The notes under the pieces are model-generated. The model worked only from the letters and a program-made list of their open reading frames with translations. It ran no database searches and was not told the origin of the DNA. A program made the translations under genes and the position numbers. Shown in pieces: positions 47,037-55,241 of a DNA stretch of 64,000 nt. The stretch covers positions 124,001-188,000 of the forward strand of contig NZ_QWGG01000004.1 in assembly GCF_003730195.1 (NCBI RefSeq), read 5' to 3'. The DNA comes from Halosimplex salinum (GTDB taxonomy: Archaea; Halobacteriota; Halobacteria; Halobacteriales; Haloarculaceae). How positions within the stretch are numbered: position 1 is the stretch's first letter; each line of letters begins with the position of its first letter.

Positions 47037-48119
47037 ATGAGCGACAGTGTCGGCGAGTTCGTCACACCGCCACCCGCCGAACCGGGCGATCGGGTCGCCG
47101 TGATCGCACCGTCCAGCGGCGCGGCGACGGTATACCCGGACGTGTTCGACCTCGCGCTCGAACGCCTCCGCGACCGCTTCGACCTCGACCCCGTCGTCTA
47201 CGAGACCGCGGAGGCCGACCCGGATCGGCTCCGCGAGAACCCCGAGATGCGCGCCGCGGACGTTCACGAGGCGTTCCGCGATCCCGACATCTCGGCCGTG
47301 TTCGCCACCATCGGCGGCGACGACCAGATCCGGGTGCTGAAGCATCTCGACGGCGATATCCTCCGGGAGAACCCGACCCGCTTTTTCGGCATGAGCGACA
47401 ACACCTGCCTCGCGAGCTACCTCTGGACTCGCGGCGTGGTCTCGTTCTACGGCGGACAGTTACTCAACCAGGTCGGGGTCTCCGGCGAGTTCCCTGAGTA
47501 CACCGATCGATACCTCCGGCGCGCGCTGTTCGAGGAGTCGGTCGGGGAACTGGAACCGGCCGCGGAGTGGACCGACGACGCGGTCGAGTGGGGTCGCGAC
47601 GACTACCGCGAGGCGAGCCCCGAGTACGAACCGACCGACGGCTGGCACTGGGACCTACCAGACGAGCAGAGCGGTGAGACAGTCTCCGGCCGGCTCTGGG
47701 GCGGTTGTCTCACCGTCCTCCAGTGGGTGCTGGCGACGAATCGGGGACTGCCCGACCCCGAGGCGCTCGACGGCGCGGTCCTCGCGCTGGAGACCTCGGA
47801 GGAACTGCCGAGCGACGACGAGGTGCGGCGGATCCTCACTTGCGTCGGCGAGCGCGGCCTGACAGAGCGGTTCGACGCCGTCCTCGTCGGCCGCCCGCAG
47901 ACCAGGAATCGGGAACGAGAGTACAGCGACGAGGAACGCGAACGGTACCGCACCGACCAGCGGACGGCAATCAGGGAGTGGGTGCGGGCGTACAACCCCG
48001 ACGTACCGATCGTCTTCGACCTGGACTTCGGCCACACGAACCCGACTGCGCCCGTTCCGATCGGTGGATGCGTCGAGGTCGATACGGACGAGCGGTCTGT
48101 CCGGTTCCCCGGAGCGTAG
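47037..48119 (+). CDS. S66-family serine peptidase (LD-carboxypeptidase/MccF-like)
   Basis: The 360-residue protein has the S66 plan: RVAVIAPSSGAAT at the N-terminus, VFATIGGDDQIRVLKHLD, the nucleophile S120 in FFGMSDNT, and the likely E252 (LALETSEE) and H333 (FGHTNPT) of the Ser-Glu-His triad. Members cut murein tetrapeptides or, in the MccF branch, detoxify aminoacyl-nucleotide antibiotics. As haloarchaea have no murein, a MccF-like role is more likely. A CGCTTTTCGC box lies about 31 bases upstream. Monocistronic. Confidence 0.9.
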   Translation: MSDSVGEFVTPPPAEPGDRVAVIAPSSGAATVYPDVFDLALERLRDRFDLDPVVYETAEADPDRLRENPEMRAADVHEAFRDPDISAVFATIGGDDQIRVLKHLDGDILRENPTRFFGMSDNTCLASYLWTRGVVSFYGGQLLNQVGVSGEFPEYTDRYLRRALFEESVGELEPAAEWTDDAVEWGRDDYREASPEYEPTDGWHWDLPDEQSGETVSGRLWGGCLTVLQWVLATNRGLPDPEALDGAVLALETSEELPSDDEVRRILTCVGERGLTERFDAVLVGRPQTRNREREYSDEERERYRTDQRTAIREWVRAYNPDVPIVFDLDFGHTNPTAPVPIGGCVEVDTDERSVRFPGA

Positions 48120-48154
48120 CCCTCCTGCGCGGCGGTCGGTCGGCCGCGGGGCCG

Positions 48155-48985
48155 TCAGTCCTCGTCGACCGGGTCGAAGGCGTTGTCCCTCGTGGGAAAC
48201 TCGCCGGACTCGACCTCTTCGACGTACTGCTCGACGGCGTCCCGGATCTCCGCGTCGAGGTCCGCGTACTGCTTCGAGAGGCTGTACGGCTCCGGGCTGA
48301 GCCCGAGCACGTCGGTGAGGACGAGCACCTGTCCGTCGACGTAGCGGCCCGACCCGATCCCGATGGTGGGCACGTCGACGCTCTCGCTGATCTCGCGGGC
48401 GACGCCCTCGCTGACGGTCTCGAGGACGATGGAGAAGGCGCCCGCCTCCTCCAGTCGCTGGGCGGTCTCGACGAGCGCCTCGCCCGTCGATGAGGTGTCG
48501 GTGTCGCGGCCCTGGACGTAGGCACCGCCGATCTCGTTCTTGCGCTGCGGTGTCAGGCCGATGTGTCCCTGAACCGGGATCCCGAGTTCGGTGAGCCGAT
48601 CCACTATCTCGATGGTCGTCTCGCCGTAGGGTGCGGTCTCGAGTTTCACGGCGTCGGCGCCGGCCTCCTTGAGGAAGCGACCGGCGTTCTCGACGGACTC
48701 CGCCATCGACGTGCCGTATGTGAGGAAGGGCAGGTCGGCGATCACGAACGCCTCGTCCGTGCCGCGGACGACCGCGCCGGTGTTCGAGAGCGCCTCCTCC
48801 AGCGTGACCGGGAGGGTGTCGTCGTAGCCGAGGTGGTTGTCGCCGGCGCTGTCGCCGACGAGGATCATGTCGACGCCGCCGCGGTCGATCTGCCGAGCGA
48901 TCGGCGCGTCGTAGGCGGTCAGCATCGTCAACGGCTCGCCCGCGTCGTACTTCTCGTAGAGGTCCGGAATGCTGTTGCGAGACAT
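48155..48985 (-). CDS. panB: 3-methyl-2-oxobutanoate hydroxymethyltransferase
   Basis: The 276-residue protein is PanB: LTAYDAPIARQIDRGGVDMILVGDSAGDNHLGYDDTLPVTLEE near the start, LPFLTYGTS, GADAVKLE, VQGHIGLTPQ and GIGSGRYVDGQVLVLTDVLGL. It transfers a one-carbon unit from methylenetetrahydrofolate (or a pterin analogue) to 2-oxoisovalerate, giving ketopantoate for coenzyme A. Length is normal. A TATA-like ATACATAAAC box lies about 35 bases upstream. GlyA, which produces the one-carbon donor, is encoded nearby (50575-51840). Confidence 0.94.
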   Translation of the reverse strand: MSRNSIPDLYEKYDAGEPLTMLTAYDAPIARQIDRGGVDMILVGDSAGDNHLGYDDTLPVTLEEALSNTGAVVRGTDEAFVIADLPFLTYGTSMAESVENAGRFLKEAGADAVKLETAPYGETTIEIVDRLTELGIPVQGHIGLTPQRKNEIGGAYVQGRDTDTSSTGEALVETAQRLEEAGAFSIVLETVSEGVAREISESVDVPTIGIGSGRYVDGQVLVLTDVLGLSPEPYSLSKQYADLDAEIRDAVEQYVEEVESGEFPTRDNAFDPVDED

Positions 48986-49115
48986 CGCGAGTGTCCGTAC
49001 TTCGGCCGCCTCCGGTTTATGTATTGCCGGAGCGCGGCCCGACGTCGACGGGCGGAACGGGGTCGGTACTCACCGACCGTGTCAGGCGCCGCTCACAGAC
49101 TGTGCCAGCCGCCGC

Positions 49116-49946
49116 TCACGTGAGGACCGACGACGCCCGGTCCCCCAGCCGGTCGAGAACGTCGCGGCTCAGCGCCTCGTCGGTGCGGTGTGCCCCGAAC
49201 ACGACGCCGTCGGCGTGCGCCTCGACCTGTCGCGCGAGCCCCACCAGCCGGTCCGGCTCGACACCGGAGGCCGAGAGCTGGACGGTCAGCGAGGCGTCCA
49301 GCCCGTCGACCTCCGACGCGAACCCGCGAGCGAGCGATTCGACCCAGTAGGTAGTCTCGTAGCCCGCGCCACAGAGCGGCACGAGGAACCCGTCGACGTG
49401 GTCGGCGAGCGCCGCCGGATCGAGCCCCGCACGCTCCCGCAGGGCCCCGGGATAGGGGTCGGGATACAGCGTCGCCATGACGTCGCCGTCGGCGCTCTCG
49501 GCCGCTTCGGCAGTGAAATCGGTGATCACGGCGGTGCGCCAGTCCGTCCGGTCGTCGTGCTCGCTCTCGGCGAACAGCCGGTCACAGCGGTCGCAGTGGC
49601 AGAACGAGTCGCCGGGGAACCCGAGCGTCGTGAGGCGCACGTCCCCGACCGCGCCCGCGGCCTCGACCCGGTCCAGTGTGGTCGCGCGGTAGTCGGAGTC
49701 AGTCGGGCAGACGGTGCCCCAGTGGTGGCCCTCGGCCTCGGGCGTCGCGCGGGTACCGTCGGCGTCGACGGCGGCGCGGTCCGGCGACTCCCGGACAGTC
49801 GCGGTGTCGCCCCAGCAGGCGACGGAGTTGACGACGCCGGGGAGCGGGTCGCGGCGCGCGCCCGACACCCGGTCGGCGAAGTAGTAGGTTCGGTCACCGA
49901 CGCCCTCGCGGGCGAGGTCGGCGTCCGCCGTGAGGATACCGTACAT
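49116..49946 (-). CDS. Putative TIM-barrel glycosidase-like protein
   Basis: The 276-residue protein has an N-terminal part with MYGILTADADLAREG and VVNSVACWGDTATVRES, a cysteine motif FCHCDRCDRLFAESEH seen in some glycoside-hydrolase-like TIM barrels, then VMATLYPDPYPGALRERAGLDPAALADHVDGFLVPLCGAGYETTYWVESLARGF, fitting later barrel strands. The catalytic residues and substrate are not known. An ATTTAAGTC box about 28 bases upstream gives a leaderless start at 49946. Conserved haloarchaeal protein, functional call tentative. Confidence 0.7.
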   Translation of the reverse strand: MYGILTADADLAREGVGDRTYYFADRVSGARRDPLPGVVNSVACWGDTATVRESPDRAAVDADGTRATPEAEGHHWGTVCPTDSDYRATTLDRVEAAGAVGDVRLTTLGFPGDSFCHCDRCDRLFAESEHDDRTDWRTAVITDFTAEAAESADGDVMATLYPDPYPGALRERAGLDPAALADHVDGFLVPLCGAGYETTYWVESLARGFASEVDGLDASLTVQLSASGVEPDRLVGLARQVEAHADGVVFGAHRTDEALSRDVLDRLGDRASSVLT

Positions 49947-50032
49947 GACTATCCGTCCGAGGGGGCGTGACTTAAATCCGGTTCGAGGGGTGGCCGGTCT
50001 GGTTCGACGGTCAGATCTGTTCGACGGCGGTA

Positions 50033-50569
50033 TCAGCCGTCGAGTCGGCGCCAGTACAGCGCCAGGTCGAGTTCTGCCTCCTCGAACTCGACGGTCTCCT
50101 CGCGGACACAGGAGTAGCCGAGCGACTCGTAGAAGCCGCGCGCCTGTTCGTTCTCGACGCCGGTGTTCAGCACGATGGCGCGATACCCGACCCGGCGCGC
50201 CCGGTGCTGGAGCGCTTCGACGAGTCGAGTGCCGAACCCGTGGCCCTGGTACTCGGGTGCGACGCGGAGTCGGGTCAGTTCGGCCGTCCCCGCACGGGCG
50301 TCGAACTGCTCGGCCATCCAGCCGTCGAGCGGGCAGTACGCGCCGGTCGCGACGATCCCGCTATCCGGTTCCCGGGTCGCTCCTCCCCGCTCGACCTCGC
50401 CTACCAGAAACTCACCGGCGGCATCGATGTAGTGGCCGCGTACGTCGGCGAGATCAGGGTCGGGAGCGTCGGGCACCCACTCCGGCGTCTCGCGCATCGC
50501 CACGCGGTTCAGTTCGCGGACGCGCTCGGCGTCGTCGGGCCGGTACCGGCGGACGGTCAGCTCCGGCAT
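50033..50569 (-). CDS. GNAT-family N-acetyltransferase
   Basis: From ATG 50569 the product is 178 residues: TVRRYRPDDAERVRELNRVAM, then the acetyl-CoA motif LTRLRVAPEYQGHGFGTRLVEALQHRA, IVLNTGVENEQARGFYESLGY and a final EAELDLALYWRRL. It is a classical small-molecule or protein acetyltransferase with unknown acceptor. GTG 50578 is an alternative start that would overlap the glyA stop (GTGA); either way it is cotranscribed downstream of glyA. Confidence 0.88.
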   Translation of the reverse strand: MPELTVRRYRPDDAERVRELNRVAMRETPEWVPDAPDPDLADVRGHYIDAAGEFLVGEVERGGATREPDSGIVATGAYCPLDGWMAEQFDARAGTAELTRLRVAPEYQGHGFGTRLVEALQHRARRVGYRAIVLNTGVENEQARGFYESLGYSCVREETVEFEEAELDLALYWRRLDG

Positions 50570-50574
50570 GACAC

Positions 50575-51840
50575 TCACGCGGAGGCCACCGCCAACTCGC
50601 CGTACACCGGGAACGTCTCACAGAGGTCCGCGACCGTCTCCGCCGCCTCGGCGGCGACGGCCTCGTCCTCGGGCGCGTCGATCACGTCGGCGACGGCGTC
50701 TGCGAGGCGCACGGTCGCCGCGGTGTCGAACCCGCGGGTCGTGACGGCGGGCGTCCCGATCCGGAGTCCGCTCCCGACTTTGCCCGAGCGGTCGTCGCCC
50801 GGCACCGTCTGCTTGTTGGCGACGAGGCCGACCGCCTCCAGCGCCGCCTCCGCCTCGGCGCCCGTGAGATCGGGGTGGGTCTCCCGGAAGTCAACCAGCG
50901 CGAAGTGGACGTCAGTCCCGCCGGAGACGAGTTCGAACCCGCGCGCCTGCAGTCGGTCCGCGAGCGCCTGTGCGTTCTCGACGACTTGCCGGGCGTACGC
51001 GTCGAACTCCGGCGCGAGCGCCTCGGCGAAGCCGGCGGCCTTGCCGGCGATATTGTGCACGAGCGGCCCGCCCTGACAGCCCGGCATCACCGCCGTGTCG
51101 ACGCTGTCGGCCAGTTCCTCGCCGCAGAGGACCATCCCGCCGCGACCGGCGCGGACCGTCTTGTGCGTCGAACCCGTGACCAGATCCGCGACGCCGACAG
51201 GGGAGGGATGGACGCCCGCGGCGACGAGGCCGGTGAGGTGTGCGATGTCCGCGACGTGGTGCGCGCCGACCCCATCGGCGATGGCCTGCATCCGCTCCCA
51301 GTCGACCTGCCGCGGGTACGCGGAGAACCCGGAGACCACCAGGTCCGGGTCGGTCTCCGCGGCGCGGGCCTCGACGGCGTCGTAGTCGAGTCGCCCCGTC
51401 GCCTCGTCGACGCCGTAGTGGACCACGTCGAAGTGCTCGTCGACCGCCGTGTAGGGCTGGCCGTGGCTGAGGTGGCCGCCGTGAGTCATCTCCAGCGAGA
51501 GGATCCGGTCCCCCGAGTCCAGCAGCGCCTGATACGCCGCGAAGTTGGCCTGCGTCCCCGAGTGGGGCTGGACGTTGGCGTGCTCGGCGCTGAAGAGGTC
51601 GCAGGCGCGCTCCTTCGCGAGGCGCTCGACCGTGTCGGCGTGCTCGCACCCGGCGTAGTAGCGCTCGCCGGGGTTCCCCTCGGCGTACTTGTTCGTGAGC
51701 ACCGAGCCCTGCGCCGCGAGGACCGCCTCGCTCGCGTAGTTCTCGCTGGCGATCAGCGACAGCGTGTCGCGCTGGCGCGACCGCTCCGACTCCAGCGCCT
51801 CGGTCAGGGCGCTGTCCACGGGGGAGAGATCCGTTGGCAT
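50575..51840 (-). CDS. glyA: Serine hydroxymethyltransferase
   Basis: The 421-residue enzyme has SLIASENYASEAV, GYPGER-equivalent NPGERYYAGCEHAD, the PLP lysine in VTGSTHKTVRAGRGGMVL, HLTGLVAAGVHPSP and SGLRIGTPAVTTRG. It converts serine and tetrahydrofolate to glycine and methylenetetrahydrofolate, using PLP. ATG 51840 lies 27 bases after an ATCTATACA box. The promoter region upstream contains tandem repeats (51897-52011). The gene is followed by an acetyltransferase gene. Confidence 0.95.
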   Translation of the reverse strand: MPTDLSPVDSALTEALESERSRQRDTLSLIASENYASEAVLAAQGSVLTNKYAEGNPGERYYAGCEHADTVERLAKERACDLFSAEHANVQPHSGTQANFAAYQALLDSGDRILSLEMTHGGHLSHGQPYTAVDEHFDVVHYGVDEATGRLDYDAVEARAAETDPDLVVSGFSAYPRQVDWERMQAIADGVGAHHVADIAHLTGLVAAGVHPSPVGVADLVTGSTHKTVRAGRGGMVLCGEELADSVDTAVMPGCQGGPLVHNIAGKAAGFAEALAPEFDAYARQVVENAQALADRLQARGFELVSGGTDVHFALVDFRETHPDLTGAEAEAALEAVGLVANKQTVPGDDRSGKVGSGLRIGTPAVTTRGFDTAATVRLADAVADVIDAPEDEAVAAEAAETVADLCETFPVYGELAVASA

Positions 51841-51896
51841 ACCCGGAGGGTGGCCTGAAGCCTGTATAGATACTGTGCTGACAGGGACCTGTTCGT

Positions 51897-52011
51897 TTCG
51901 ACAGTCGACACAGTCGACACAGTCGGCGCCGCCGTGGTCGTCGCGGCTGCCGATCGTCGGGGTTGTCGGTCGTCGCGGCTGCCGATCGTCGCGGCTGTCG
52001 GTCGTCGCGGC
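51897..52011. repeat. Two tandem-repeat blocks upstream of glyA
   Basis: Block one: 9-bp CAGTCGACA-type units at about 51900-51925. Block two: four 16-bp units CGTCGCGGCTGCCGAT, CGTCGGGGTTGTCGGT, CGTCGCGGCTGCCGAT and CGTCGCGGCTGTCGGT at 51939-52002, then a partial unit to 52011. Units one and three are identical. They lie in the 190-bp gap between the Nudix-like gene and glyA. Confidence 0.85.
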
Positions 52012-52030
52012 ACGCAACGCGGACGGACCG

Positions 52031-52540
52031 TCAGTCCAGGAAGTACTCGATGTCGTCGACCGCGTCGCCGTGTGCGTGGTACGCGTCGTCGGGAACCTCG
52101 GTGAACCATCCGAGTTCGAGATCCGACCACTCGCCGAAGGTCGGGTCGTCGGCGACGGGTTCGCCCTCGACCGGTTCCGTCCCGACGACGGCGTCGAAAC
52201 TCGTGGCGGTCCGGTCGGAGTCCGTCCGCAGTTCGTGCGTGATCTCGTTGACCCTGAGGACTTCGGCGGTGGTCACCGCGACGCCGGTCAGGATCTCGCC
52301 GATCTCGGCCGCCCTCGCGAGCCAGTCCGCGTCGGCGTCGACGTGCCCGTACGGCAGTCGCCAGCCGTGCGGGCTGTTCATGAGCAAGATCCCGTTCGCG
52401 TCGTTCGTGACGCCCACCGCGACGAGTCCCGCCACGCCCGCGAAGTACTCGAAGGCGTCCTCGCCGTCCGTCGTCCGCGTCGCCACGTACTCGACCCCGG
52501 GTTCGCCTTCGAGCGTCGCCGGGTCGTGCAAGGCGTCCAT
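52031..52540 (-). CDS. Nudix-like protein with degenerate catalytic box
   Basis: The 169-residue protein has a Nudix-like core: AVGVTNDANGILLMNSPHGWRLPYGHVDADADWLARAAEIGEILTGV, in the place where active enzymes have G-x5-E-x7-R-E-x2-E-E. The catalytic glutamates are not all present (AAEIGEILTG replaces REVREE). It could be a regulator or binding protein rather than a hydrolase. A CACAAATACC box about 28 bases upstream of ATG 52540 fits a leaderless start. Confidence 0.75.
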   Translation of the reverse strand: MDALHDPATLEGEPGVEYVATRTTDGEDAFEYFAGVAGLVAVGVTNDANGILLMNSPHGWRLPYGHVDADADWLARAAEIGEILTGVAVTTAEVLRVNEITHELRTDSDRTATSFDAVVGTEPVEGEPVADDPTFGEWSDLELGWFTEVPDDAYHAHGDAVDDIEYFLD

Positions 52541-52765
52541 GACGAGGGCGTTGTGGGCGGCGGTATTTGTGCGTTCGTACCTCCGCCCGGGACCGGACGA
52601 ACGCGCCCACTCTCCCCTGTGACCCCCGGTCCGGCGTAGCAGAGTGGTAGATAATTGGTAACAAGTCGCATATCCGAGCGTCTGTTACGTATACCCGTAC
52701 GCGAGACGCGTGACCGTCAACAGCGCAGTTCGGCGAGCTCATCGACTGGCCGCCAGAGACCGACG
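52541..52765. other. Divergent intergenic region
   Basis: It contains the promoter of the Nudix-like gene (TATTTG at 52564-52569 on plus) and the presumed promoter of the small zinc protein; AT-rich stretches at 52652-52665 (GATAATTGGTAA) and 52684-52694 are candidates. A tRNA-like start (GTAGCAGAGTGGTAGA) at 52637-52652 has no matching tRNA 3' half. Confidence 0.5.
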
Positions 52766-52912
52766 ATGGCTGAGATAACAGAGATACCCGAGAACCGCGG
52801 CAAAACGTACGTCTGCAAGACGTGTGAGGTACAGTTTATCATCCCGGACGACGAGACGGCCGTCTGTTGCCCGATCTGTCGGATGAACCGCATCTATTCG
52901 CCGGGGTGAGTC
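52766..52912 (+). CDS. 47-residue zinc-finger protein
   Basis: The frame from ATG 52766 encodes MAEITEIPENRGKTYVCKTC, then EVQFIIPDDETAVCCPICRM. Two C-x2-C pairs (CKTC and CPIC) form a small zinc ribbon. Its stop overlaps TGAGTC after SPG near 52907-52909, so the coding part is 144 bases. Such mini zinc fingers are numerous in haloarchaea and some influence biofilm or stress behaviour. Role here unknown; expression seems to start some 60-80 bases upstream. Confidence 0.78.
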
Positions 52913-52970
52913 GTTCGGCCGTTCCGACCGGACACCGCCTGCACGACCCGCCCGAGAGGTGCGTGGCGGC

Positions 52971-53594
52971 TCACTCCCAGAACCCGTCGAACGGGTCGTC
53001 GGCCTCGAAGTCGTCCCAGAAGTCGTCGGCGCGGAACTCGTTTTCGGGGTGCATCCGCGCCGGCGGCTCGGCGAACCACGCGGCGCCGTTGAGTTCGCCG
53101 GGCTGGACGGCGACGTGACCGCCGGCGTACGCGGCGTCGAAGAAGACGAACAGCGTGTGGAGCCGCTCGTCGTGGTCGCCGGCCGAGTCGGTCCTGACCC
53201 GGCGGTAGAGGAACGGGTCGCCGAGTTCGCACTCGACGCTGGTCTCCTCGCGAACCTCCCGAACGGCGGCCTCCTCGTAGGTCTCGCCGTCCTCGCGGCC
53301 GCCGCCGGCGAGGCCCCAGCGACTGCTCCCGCGGCCGAGGATCATGAGGACGCGTCGGCCGTCCTCGACGGAATCGGGCATCGACTCCGTGAGCGCGGCC
53401 GTCTGGTCGGGGCCGCGGACGACCCACGCGTATCCGCCGCCGGTGTACCCGTCACGGGTAACTTCGAGAAGGTCCTCGAACGTCTCTGCCGACACCTCCT
53501 CGTCGACTTCCTGGACGTACGCGCCGCCGTACTCGTCCCGGAGTCGCTCCAGTCGACGCTCGACCGTCTCGCGGTTGACGTGCTCGGAGGGCAT
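52971..53594 (-). CDS. Nudix hydrolase with N-terminal extension
   Basis: The 207-residue protein has a helical N-terminal part (about 1-45, HVNRETVERRLERLRDEYGG) and a Nudix domain with an intact box GGREDGETYEEAAVREVREETS and the preceding SSRWGLAGG. The tail EFRADDFWDDFEADDPFDGFWE is acidic and aromatic. It probably hydrolyses a nucleoside diphosphate derivative; the exact one is unknown. ATG 53594 is 27 bases after a GTTTTTGACC box. Downstream of it lies the small zinc-finger gene on the other strand. Confidence 0.88.
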   Translation of the reverse strand: MPSEHVNRETVERRLERLRDEYGGAYVQEVDEEVSAETFEDLLEVTRDGYTGGGYAWVVRGPDQTAALTESMPDSVEDGRRVLMILGRGSSRWGLAGGGREDGETYEEAAVREVREETSVECELGDPFLYRRVRTDSAGDHDERLHTLFVFFDAAYAGGHVAVQPGELNGAAWFAEPPARMHPENEFRADDFWDDFEADDPFDGFWE

Positions 53595-53693
53595 CGGTCT
53601 CGACCGTCGAGCGGGCCGGTCAAAAACGTATCCCGAGAGAAACCCATCGGCGCTCCTGGCCATCAGCCGTCGATTCCCGTGAAACTCCCCGGA

Positions 53694-53855
53694 TCACCCG
53701 ATCTCGCCGAGCGAGTCGAACTCGCTCCAGCACTCGCAGTCGAGGTCGTCGATGGAGGTCACCTCGTCCGGCAGGTTCGAGATCGGCATCCCGTCGTCGA
53801 ATCGGTCACAGTCCTCCCTGTGGACCGAGAAATCGTCGCTCGCCATGACCGGCAT
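53694..53855 (-). CDS. 53-residue acidic Cys-containing protein
   Basis: From ATG 53855 (or 53846) the frame encodes MPVMASDDFSVHREDCDRFD, then DGMPISNLPDEVTSIDDLDC and ECWSEFDSLGEIG. One His and three Cys (HREDC, CEC) could bind a metal. A GGATTTTTGCC box about 28 bases before 53855 supports expression. Not assigned to a family. Divergent from the CARF-like regulator. Confidence 0.6.
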   Translation of the reverse strand: MPVMASDDFSVHREDCDRFDDGMPISNLPDEVTSIDDLDCECWSEFDSLGEIG

Positions 53856-53987
53856 GCGCCGACGGAGGACGGATACCGGCAAAAATCCACCGTACCGGTT
53901 TCGCGCCGTGAAGTCGGCCGCGAGCCGACGAACTATGTCAACTGTGTCGGGACAATAGTTATGTCGGCGGGCCGAGATGCGGCGGGT

Positions 53988-54719
53988 ATGGAAGTCGCCG
54001 AGCGAGTCCACGTCATCCCCGTGGGTTACGAGAACGACCGGATCGTCCTGCCGGCGGTCCGGTTGCGCGCCGACCGCGTCGTCCTCCTGCGCTACGAGGA
54101 CGAGACAGACCACCCCTCCTACGTGGAGACGGTCCGCGAGCGGCTCGCCGACGAGGGAATCGACCACGAGACGGTGTCGTGCAACATCTTCGACTTCTAC
54201 GACTCCATCGGGACCGTGGCCGAACTCGCCACCCGTTTCGCCGACCACGAGGTGTACGTCAACCTCGCCTCCGGGTCGAAAGTCACCGCCATCGGCGGCA
54301 TGATCGCCTGCATGGCGACCGGTGCGACCCCCTACTACGTCCGCGCCCAGCGCTACGCCGCCGAGACCGACGGCGACGTGGCAGAGGGAATCCGCGAGAT
54401 CACGGAGCTCCCGACCTACCCGATGGAGAGCCCGGAACCCCAGCACGTCGCGGTCATGGACTACCTCGACCGCGAGGACGGCACGCGCAAGCGCGACCTC
54501 ATCGACTTCGGCAAGAGCGAGGGCCTGCCGTTCATCGCCGAGCGCGACGCCGCGAACAGGAAGAGCGAGTACCGACTCCTCGACAGCCACGTCCTCGGCC
54601 CGCTCGAGGGGAACGGCTACGTCGCGCTCGAAGAGGTCGGCCGGTCGACCCGCGTCTCGCTCACCGAGAGCGGCCGCAACACGCTCCGGGCCTTCCGCTA
54701 TCTCGTCGAGGATAACTGA
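53988..54719 (+). CDS. HFX_2341-type CARF-like transcriptional regulator
   Basis: The 243-residue protein has an N-terminal Rossmann-like domain (about 5-125): RVHVIPVGYENDRIVLPAVRLRADRVVLLRYE as the first half, and VYVNLASGSKVTAIGGMIACMATGATPYYVRA as the ligand loop at 90-120, reminiscent of CARF domains of Csa3-type proteins. The C-terminal part (about 145-243) is a winged helix. Family known as HFX_2341 (DUF6293) in haloarchaea. It may sense a cyclic oligonucleotide or other small ligand. No CRISPR genes are near. ATG 53988 is about 30 bases after an ACAATAGTTATG box. Confidence 0.83.
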   Translation: MEVAERVHVIPVGYENDRIVLPAVRLRADRVVLLRYEDETDHPSYVETVRERLADEGIDHETVSCNIFDFYDSIGTVAELATRFADHEVYVNLASGSKVTAIGGMIACMATGATPYYVRAQRYAAETDGDVAEGIREITELPTYPMESPEPQHVAVMDYLDREDGTRKRDLIDFGKSEGLPFIAERDAANRKSEYRLLDSHVLGPLEGNGYVALEEVGRSTRVSLTESGRNTLRAFRYLVEDN

Positions 54720-54761
54720 CCGAACGCCAACAGTTTTGACCCCGCCGGTCGGACTCCGGGC

Positions 54762-55166
54762 ATGCGCGCCGCCATCTCTCGCGTCGTCTCCGCACCGCCG
54801 GAGACGGTCGCAGACCGGCTCACGCCGGAAGCGGTCGTCGAAGCCGAGGGCGACTTTCGGGTGAAGTCGGTCGAGACCGAACTCGGCCGGACCGTCGTCA
54901 CCGTGTGGCCGAACGGTCGGATCCTCGCCCCCGAGTTCGTCTTCGAGGAGCGCCCCGACGGCTTCGCCTACCGGCGTTACGGCGAGGGGCAGGGCATCGT
55001 GACGGCGGAGACTACTGTGACGCTTCGCCCCGCCGGCGACGGGACCCGAGTCGAGATCGCCTCCGAAGTCGAGACGCCGCTCCCGCTGGTCGGCCGCGTC
55101 GCCGCCCGGCGACGCCAGCGCGCTGTCGAACGGATCGCCGGCCGACTCGACGCGATCGTCGGGTGA
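54762..55166 (+). CDS. SRPBCC-superfamily (START-like) protein
   Basis: The 134-residue protein has the pattern of a helix-grip SRPBCC domain: MRAAISRVVSAPPETVADRLTPEAVVEAEGDFRV, an antiparallel sheet (TVVTVWPNGRILAPEFVFEERPDGFAYRRYG, TVTLRPAGDGTRVEIASEVETPLPLVG) and a final long helix with RRRQRAVERIAGRLDAIV. These bind hydrophobic ligands or act as cyclases. Ligand unknown. A CAGTTTTGACC box about 30 bases upstream. Confidence 0.8.
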   Translation: MRAAISRVVSAPPETVADRLTPEAVVEAEGDFRVKSVETELGRTVVTVWPNGRILAPEFVFEERPDGFAYRRYGEGQGIVTAETTVTLRPAGDGTRVEIASEVETPLPLVGRVAARRRQRAVERIAGRLDAIVG

Positions 55167-55241
55167 CGAGCGCGGCGTCGCGGTCCCGGAACGACCGACC
55201 GAAGCCGGAACCTTGTTGACCGACCTGTGTGATGCGAGCGT

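Noticed and set aside
52637-52652. tRNA-like sequence GTAGCAGAGTGGTAGA
   Set aside because: Resembles the D-arm half of a tRNA, but no anticodon stem, no GTTCGA T-loop and no acceptor-stem partner follow.
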